Shown piece by piece: positions 6,630 through 9,764 of a DNA stretch of 9,764 nt (the first letter of the stretch is position 1; each line of letters opens with the position of its first letter). The notes under the pieces are model-generated. The model was given only the letters and a program-made list of their open reading frames with translations. It did not search any database and had not been told where the DNA came from. Origin of the DNA: Gemmatimonadota bacterium (GTDB lineage Bacteria; Gemmatimonadota; Gemmatimonadetes; JACCXV01; JAHWKZ01); assembly GCA_030641505.1 (NCBI GenBank), contig DAOWHI010000097.1, positions 1 through 9,764 of the forward strand, given 5' to 3'. Both the position numbers and the translations under genes were made by a program.

Positions 6630-7817
6630 TCAGGCTCGCTTCCGTTCCGGGTCGAAGAACGGCGGGTCGACGACGCGAGCCCGAGCGTGCTTCCGTTGAT
6701 GCTCGGCGGTGACCTCCATCGTCAGCTCGGTGCCCGGCTCCGCGTGCCGGGCTTGGAGGTGCGCCAGGGCGATGTACTTCTTGAGCGTCGGCGACCAAGC
6801 TCCGCTCGTCCCATAACCGATCTGCCTATCGTGTGAGTACACCGGCACGCTCGTTCGCCAGGGCACTGTTGGTAGCTCGGGGGGGAGCCCAAAACCGTTG
6901 TAGATCTCCTCCAGAGAGTCCCACTCGATCTCCAACCCCTTGAACTGCCACTCCGGATCTTGTTTTCGTTCCTCCAGCAACGCGGTCTGGCCGACGAAGT
7001 GATCCTTCTCGAGCACGACCGTCCATCCCAGGCCAAGCTCAAACGGGGATGACTTGCGCGCCTCGATGAGCGCCTTGTTAGCCGGGATGTAGTCGACTTG
7101 ATTCAATAACAGGCCGGCCTCGATTCTCGCGACATCGAGCGCGAGCATGCCGGCGGGGGTGATTCCGTACGGCTCACCGGCGGACACGAGTGAGTCCCAA
7201 AGCGACAGGGCTCGCTCGGCGTCGACCCAAACCTCGTAGCCCAGATCGCCTGTGTATCCGGTACGCGAGATCGTCACCGGCACGTCCTGAACTCGACCGG
7301 AGGTCAATCGGAAAAACCGCAATCCGTCCAGGTCCGCGTCGGAAGCGCGCTTCAGGATCTCGCGTGAATTTGGACCCTGCAACGCCACCGCCGCGATCGA
7401 GTCGGAGACGTCGTCGATCGTAACGTCCAGGCTGACTGCGTTGTCCTGCAGCCATCGCAGGTTGGGCTCGGCGGCGGTCAACCGAAACATCTCTTCGCCC
7501 AGTCGCGACAGCGTACCATCGTCGATGACCTTGCCCGCCTCGTCACACCATGGCGTGTACATCACTTGGTTGACGGCGCACTTCTCGACGTCGCGTGTGA
7601 CGACGCGGTTCAGCAGCCGCTGTGCATCGGGTCCGCGCAGCAAATACTTGTATAGCGGAGACACGTCGATCAGGGCCGCCGCGCTGCGGATGGCGTGGTA
7701 CTCGCGGTCGTGGTTTAGCTCGTACGAGCTGGCTGCGATGTAGCCGGCCCAGCGGCGCCAATTCTGCGCCTGGCACAGGGCGCTGGTCCGAGCGTGAAAC
7801 GGCGTCGTTCTGAGCAT
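6630..7817 (-). CDS. GcvT-family (aminomethyltransferase-like) folate-binding protein
   Basis: This 395-residue protein has the GcvT fold, which binds tetrahydrofolate and moves one-carbon units. The ATG at 7817 is preferred over the adjacent TTG at 7820; a weak GAAAG lies 8 nt upstream. Visible hallmarks are IRSAAALIDVSP (43-54), VIDD at 97-100 (matching the region of the catalytic Asp of T-protein), ALQGPNSREIL (145-155), SRTGYTGDLGYEVW (184-197) and ARIEAGLLLNQVDY (230-243). A GcvT C-terminal barrel follows at about 290-385. It ends with PFFDPERKR, a tail I associate with non-glycine-cleavage members of the family. DVSP replaces the DVSHM of true T-protein, and no gcvH or gcvP is visible, so it is probably not the glycine cleavage subunit. 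Other members of this fold include DmdA-type demethylases and the folate domains of sarcosine and dimethylglycine dehydrogenases. Tight coupling to two flavin oxidoreductases suggests it accepts a methyl or methylene group released by oxidation; the substrate is unknown. Confidence 0.88.
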   Translation of the reverse strand: MLRTTPFHARTSALCQAQNWRRWAGYIAASSYELNHDREYHAIRSAAALIDVSPLYKYLLRGPDAQRLLNRVVTRDVEKCAVNQVMYTPWCDEAGKVIDDGTLSRLGEEMFRLTAAEPNLRWLQDNAVSLDVTIDDVSDSIAAVALQGPNSREILKRASDADLDGLRFFRLTSGRVQDVPVTISRTGYTGDLGYEVWVDAERALSLWDSLVSAGEPYGITPAGMLALDVARIEAGLLLNQVDYIPANKALIEARKSSPFELGLGWTVVLEKDHFVGQTALLEERKQDPEWQFKGLEIEWDSLEEIYNGFGLPPELPTVPWRTSVPVYSHDRQIGYGTSGAWSPTLKKYIALAHLQARHAEPGTELTMEVTAEHQRKHARARVVDPPFFDPERKRA

Positions 7818-7839
7818 CAAAGTTGCTTTCGGTAGTGGT

Positions 7840-8439
7840 TCAGCCGCACGCGTCGGCGTTCGTGACGTGCGCCTCGTTCATATAGATCCAACCGTTACGG
7901 TCGTCTTTCGTTTGAACCCGAACCCACCAATGTGGATCGGGTTCGGCGACGACGGTCCACGCCGGGCCTGTAATCCCCGCATCCTCATCGGCGCTCTGTT
8001 CGTCCGGGTCCTCGAACGACCAGAAAGCCTCGGTCTCTTCAAGGCTGCCGCCACGCCAAACCGTGTAGAAGCCCTCGCCCACGTAGTCGAGAACGAGAAG
8101 GGTGTCCCCGGGTTCGAAGTGATAGGTGTCGTATACCGTGTCGGCGACCGAGCGATGAACAGCGACGAGCCCCAGTCGCTGGAGGTGCACGTTGCCCTCG
8201 ATCGCGGTGAACGATGCGCTGTCTTTAATCATAAACGCGACAGCGGTCGTATCGCCTTCGGTCACGTAGACCGGTATCTCGCCGACCGCCGTCCACTCGC
8301 GGTAAGTGCAGCACTCGAAGGGACAGACGTTTCTTCGGACGACTGGGGCCACCGGTCGCGCAACGAGCGAGTCCGCCTGCGCGATGAGCGGCGTGGTGAT
8401 CGAAAGGAGTGCGATGAGGGTCAGGGGGACCGCACGCAT
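7840..8439 (-). CDS. Small secreted SH3-like protein with CxxxCC motif, function unknown
   Basis: This 199-residue protein has a clear Sec signal peptide: MRAV, a hydrophobic core at about residues 4-19, and a likely cleavage after AQA at 20-22. There is no lipobox cysteine, so it should be released into the periplasm or exported. The start is the ATG at 8439; longer readings towards 8562 would bury the signal peptide. The mature protein opens with NVCPFECCTYREW (37-49; Cys39, Cys43, Cys44) followed by beta-rich sequence. It ends with a segment around PHWWVRVQTKDDRNGWIYM that resembles a bacterial SH3 (SH3b) strand pattern, then a final Cys198. Four cysteines in the mature chain could form two disulfides or bind metal. 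An acidic stretch (FEDPDEQSADEDAG) lies before the last SH3-like segment. The gene is 22 nt upstream of the GcvT-family gene on the same strand and appears to head the operon. The SH3 call is by pattern only; no function can be assigned. Confidence 0.78.
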   Translation of the reverse strand: MRAVPLTLIALLSITTPLIAQADSLVARPVAPVVRRNVCPFECCTYREWTAVGEIPVYVTEGDTTAVAFMIKDSASFTAIEGNVHLQRLGLVAVHRSVADTVYDTYHFEPGDTLLVLDYVGEGFYTVWRGGSLEETEAFWSFEDPDEQSADEDAGITGPAWTVVAEPDPHWWVRVQTKDDRNGWIYMNEAHVTNADACG

Positions 8440-8550
8440 GCAGGAATCTTTAATCGCACATCGCGCCGCCGCAATGGTCAGGGTGAACGCGCCCATCGCG
8501 AGGCGGCCCCGACCAGCGACAAACCGGGATTTCGCCGTATATTCACGATC
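8440..8550. promoter_or_regulatory. Divergent intergenic region (SH3-like gene / yebC)
   Basis: This 111-bp gap separates the - strand operon from yebC and should hold both promoters. The + strand promoter is listed separately. For the - strand I see only a weak candidate: TTGCGG with AT-rich GATTAAAGAT about 13 nt further on, just before the ATG at 8439. Matches are too poor to call a -10. No operator-like inverted repeat or riboswitch is evident. Confidence 0.5.
8516..8543 (+). promoter_or_regulatory. Putative yebC promoter, leaderless arrangement
   Basis: TATATT at 8538-8543 matches the -10 consensus in five of six positions. GCGACA at 8516-8521 matches TTGACA in four of six, with a 16-nt spacer. 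The -10 ends 7 nt before the yebC ATG at 8551, so transcription would start at or next to the A of the start codon. No Shine-Dalgarno is visible upstream of the ATG, which agrees with a leaderless message. This rests on consensus matching only. Confidence 0.4.
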
Positions 8551-9297
8551 ATGTCCGGTCACTCAAAATGGTCCACGATAAAGCGCAAGAAGGCCGCCGT
8601 TGACGCCAAGCGCGGGAAGATCTTCTCCAAGCTGATCAAAGAGATCACCGTCGCCGCGCGTGATGGCGGGGGCGACACCGGTATGAATACCCGTCTGCGC
8701 ACGGCCGTCGAAAACGCCAGAGCGCAGAACATGCCCTCTGACAATATCGACCGGGCGATCAAGCGTGGAACGGGTGAGCTGCCGGGCGTCAACTACGTGC
8801 CCGTCACGTACGAGGCGTACGGACCTGGTGGGGTGGCGATCTTTATCGAAGCTCTGACCGACAACGAGAAGCGGACCGTCGCCTCGGTGCGCCACACCCT
8901 CACCAAGCACGGGGGTAACCTCGGCAAGGACGGCTCGGTGGCGTGGATGTTCGATCAGAAGGGGCAGACCCTGATCGACGCGTCGGAGTACGACGAGGAG
9001 TCCGTTTTTCTGCCGGCGATCGAGGCCGGCGCCGAGGATGTCATCTCCGACAGTGGTTACTACCGCGTAATGACCTCGTTTGGGGATCTTCACGCGGTTC
9101 AGGAAGCTTTACGTTCGGCCGGCATCGAGATCGAGGAAGCCGACCTGATGATGATCGCCAAGAGCGCGATCGCCGTAGAAGGCGGTGACGCCGAGAGGCT
9201 ACTGAAGCTCCTCGACGCCCTCGAGGAGGACGACGATATCCAGCGTGTGGCGGCCAACTTCGATATCGACGAGGAGATCCTCGCCCGCGCCAGCTGA
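8551..9297 (+). CDS. yebC: YebC/PmpR-family (TACO1-like) protein
   Basis: This complete 248-residue member of the YebC/TACO1 family is of normal length. The N-terminus MSGHSKWSTIKRKKAA with DAKRGKIFSKL closely matches the family opening (GHSKW...K.AA.DAKRGK.F). YEAYGPGGVAIFIE and LTDNEKRT follow near residues 90 and 104, and a KHGGNLGKDGSVAWMF stretch near 120 marks the middle domain. The acidic C-terminal part is typical. The family was long annotated as transcriptional regulators; more recent work on bacterial members and mitochondrial TACO1 ties it to relief of ribosome stalling at proline-rich stretches. It is cytoplasmic. The ATG at 8551 is chosen because family similarity starts there exactly; the frame stays open far upstream, but that stretch is antisense to the SH3-like gene. 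ruvC follows after 13 nt, the classical yebC-ruvC order. Confidence 0.96.
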   Translation: MSGHSKWSTIKRKKAAVDAKRGKIFSKLIKEITVAARDGGGDTGMNTRLRTAVENARAQNMPSDNIDRAIKRGTGELPGVNYVPVTYEAYGPGGVAIFIEALTDNEKRTVASVRHTLTKHGGNLGKDGSVAWMFDQKGQTLIDASEYDEESVFLPAIEAGAEDVISDSGYYRVMTSFGDLHAVQEALRSAGIEIEEADLMMIAKSAIAVEGGDAERLLKLLDALEEDDDIQRVAANFDIDEEILARAS

Positions 9298-9304
9298 GGG
9301 GAGG
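9298..9304 (+). promoter_or_regulatory. Shine-Dalgarno site for ruvC
   Basis: GGGGAGG follows the yebC stop directly and lies 6 nt before the GTG at 9311. It supports GTG as the ruvC start and co-transcription with yebC. Confidence 0.8.
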
Positions 9305-9310
9305 CGTATA

Positions 9311-9764
9311 GTGCGTGTGCTGGGCATCGACCCGGGCAGCACGATAACCGGCTACGGGGTGATCGAACGGCGGGCCGGATCGACGGTCTGCATCGACTGC
9401 GGCACGATCCGCGGCGGCAAGGGATCGCTGCCCGACCGGCTGGTTGCGATCGATGACGGTTTTCGCGCGGTGGTCGAAGAGTTCTCACCCACCGCGATCG
9501 CGATCGAGAACGCTTTTCTGGGTCAAAACGTCAAAGCGCTGGCGGTTATGAGCCAGACCCGGGGTGTGTTGCTGCTCGCCTCTAGGCGCGCGAACCTTCC
9601 GGTCCATGAGTACGCTCCGCGGGAGGTAAAGCGATCGGTGGTCGGCAACGGCGGTGCCAGCAAGAGTCAGGTCGCGTACATGGTGGGCTCATTGTTAGGG
9701 TTGGGTGAGGTCGACCTGCCACCGGACGCCACCGATAGTCTGGCGGTGGCACTGTGCCACCTTC
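9311..9764 (+). CDS. ruvC: Holliday junction resolvase RuvC (3' end outside window)
   Basis: This endonuclease cuts Holliday junctions symmetrically during recombinational repair, working with the RuvAB branch-migration motor. Translation from the GTG gives VRVLGIDPGSTITGYGVIE, the characteristic RuvC opening. All four acidic active-site residues are visible: D7 (GIDPG), E66 (IAIENAF), D139 and D142 (PPDATDSLAVA), matching E. coli D7, E66, D138 and D141. ENAFLGQNVKAL and YAPREVKRSVVGNGGASKSQV are also family-typical. 151 codons are visible of a protein usually around 160-180 residues long, so only the short C-terminus is missing. ruvA and ruvB may follow beyond the edge, as in many genomes. 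The gene shares a transcript with yebC by spacing. Confidence 0.96.
   Translation, partial: MRVLGIDPGSTITGYGVIERRAGSTVCIDCGTIRGGKGSLPDRLVAIDDGFRAVVEEFSPTAIAIENAFLGQNVKALAVMSQTRGVLLLASRRANLPVHEYAPREVKRSVVGNGGASKSQVAYMVGSLLGLGEVDLPPDATDSLAVALCHL

Noticed and set aside
6879..6885. Seven-base G run (C run on the coding strand) in the GcvT-family gene as a phase-variation tract
   Set aside because: It simply encodes Leu-Pro-Pro in a high-GC gene that is intact in frame; one 7-mer is not enough evidence for slippage.
6630..7817. Glycine cleavage system T protein (gcvT)
   Set aside because: DVSP replaces DVSHM, the C-terminus differs, and no gcvH or gcvP is visible. Family membership is kept, but the specific role is not claimed.
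7867..8550. Upstream extension of the yebC frame
   Set aside because: YebC family similarity starts exactly at 8551, and the extension is antisense to the SH3-like gene.
8440..8562. N-terminal extension of the SH3-like gene, overlapping the yebC start
   Set aside because: It would place the signal peptide internally; the ATG at 8439 gives a normal Sec signal.

Overview
The window holds seven protein-coding genes and one long palindromic element on high-GC DNA (about 60% G+C by eye). It comes from a bacterium: yebC next to ruvC is a bacterial arrangement, the window has Shine-Dalgarno-type sites and GTG starts, and one gene has a Sec signal peptide. The gene styles (a prokaryotic OPT transporter, an EF-G paralogue, a PYROXD2-like oxidoreductase pair with a GcvT-family protein, a small secreted SH3-like protein) would suit Gemmatimonadota or another soil or marine high-GC phylum. 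That placement is a weak impression, not a demonstration.

Layout. (1) Left, + strand: the C-terminal part of an OPT-family oligopeptide transporter, open at the window edge, followed after 28 nt by a complete 700-residue EF-G paralogue with its own Shine-Dalgarno. (2) At 3307-3453, between the convergent EF-G and oxidoreductase genes, lies a 123-nt imperfect palindrome whose outer arms are a perfect 17-bp inverted repeat. (3) Centre, - strand, read right to left: a secreted small SH3-like protein, a GcvT-family (folate-binding) protein, and two tandem paralogous FAD-dependent oxidoreductases of the PYROXD2/COG1233 type. Gaps are 22, 1 and 1 nt, which looks like one operon. (4) A 111-bp divergent intergenic region. 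(5) Right, + strand: yebC followed by ruvC, the latter cut by the window edge.

How the genes fit together. yebC-ruvC is an ordinary conserved pair (a translation or regulatory factor and the Holliday-junction resolvase). The most interesting part is the - strand operon. A GcvT-fold protein coupled to two FAD oxidoreductases recalls the logic of sarcosine and dimethylglycine dehydrogenases, where a flavin site oxidises an N-methyl group and a GcvT-type domain passes the one-carbon unit to tetrahydrofolate. Here the flavoproteins belong to a different family and the parts are separate polypeptides. No gcvH or gcvP is seen, so a plain glycine cleavage role is not supported by this window. The substrate is unknown.

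No tRNA, rRNA, CRISPR array, insertion sequence or transposase gene was seen.
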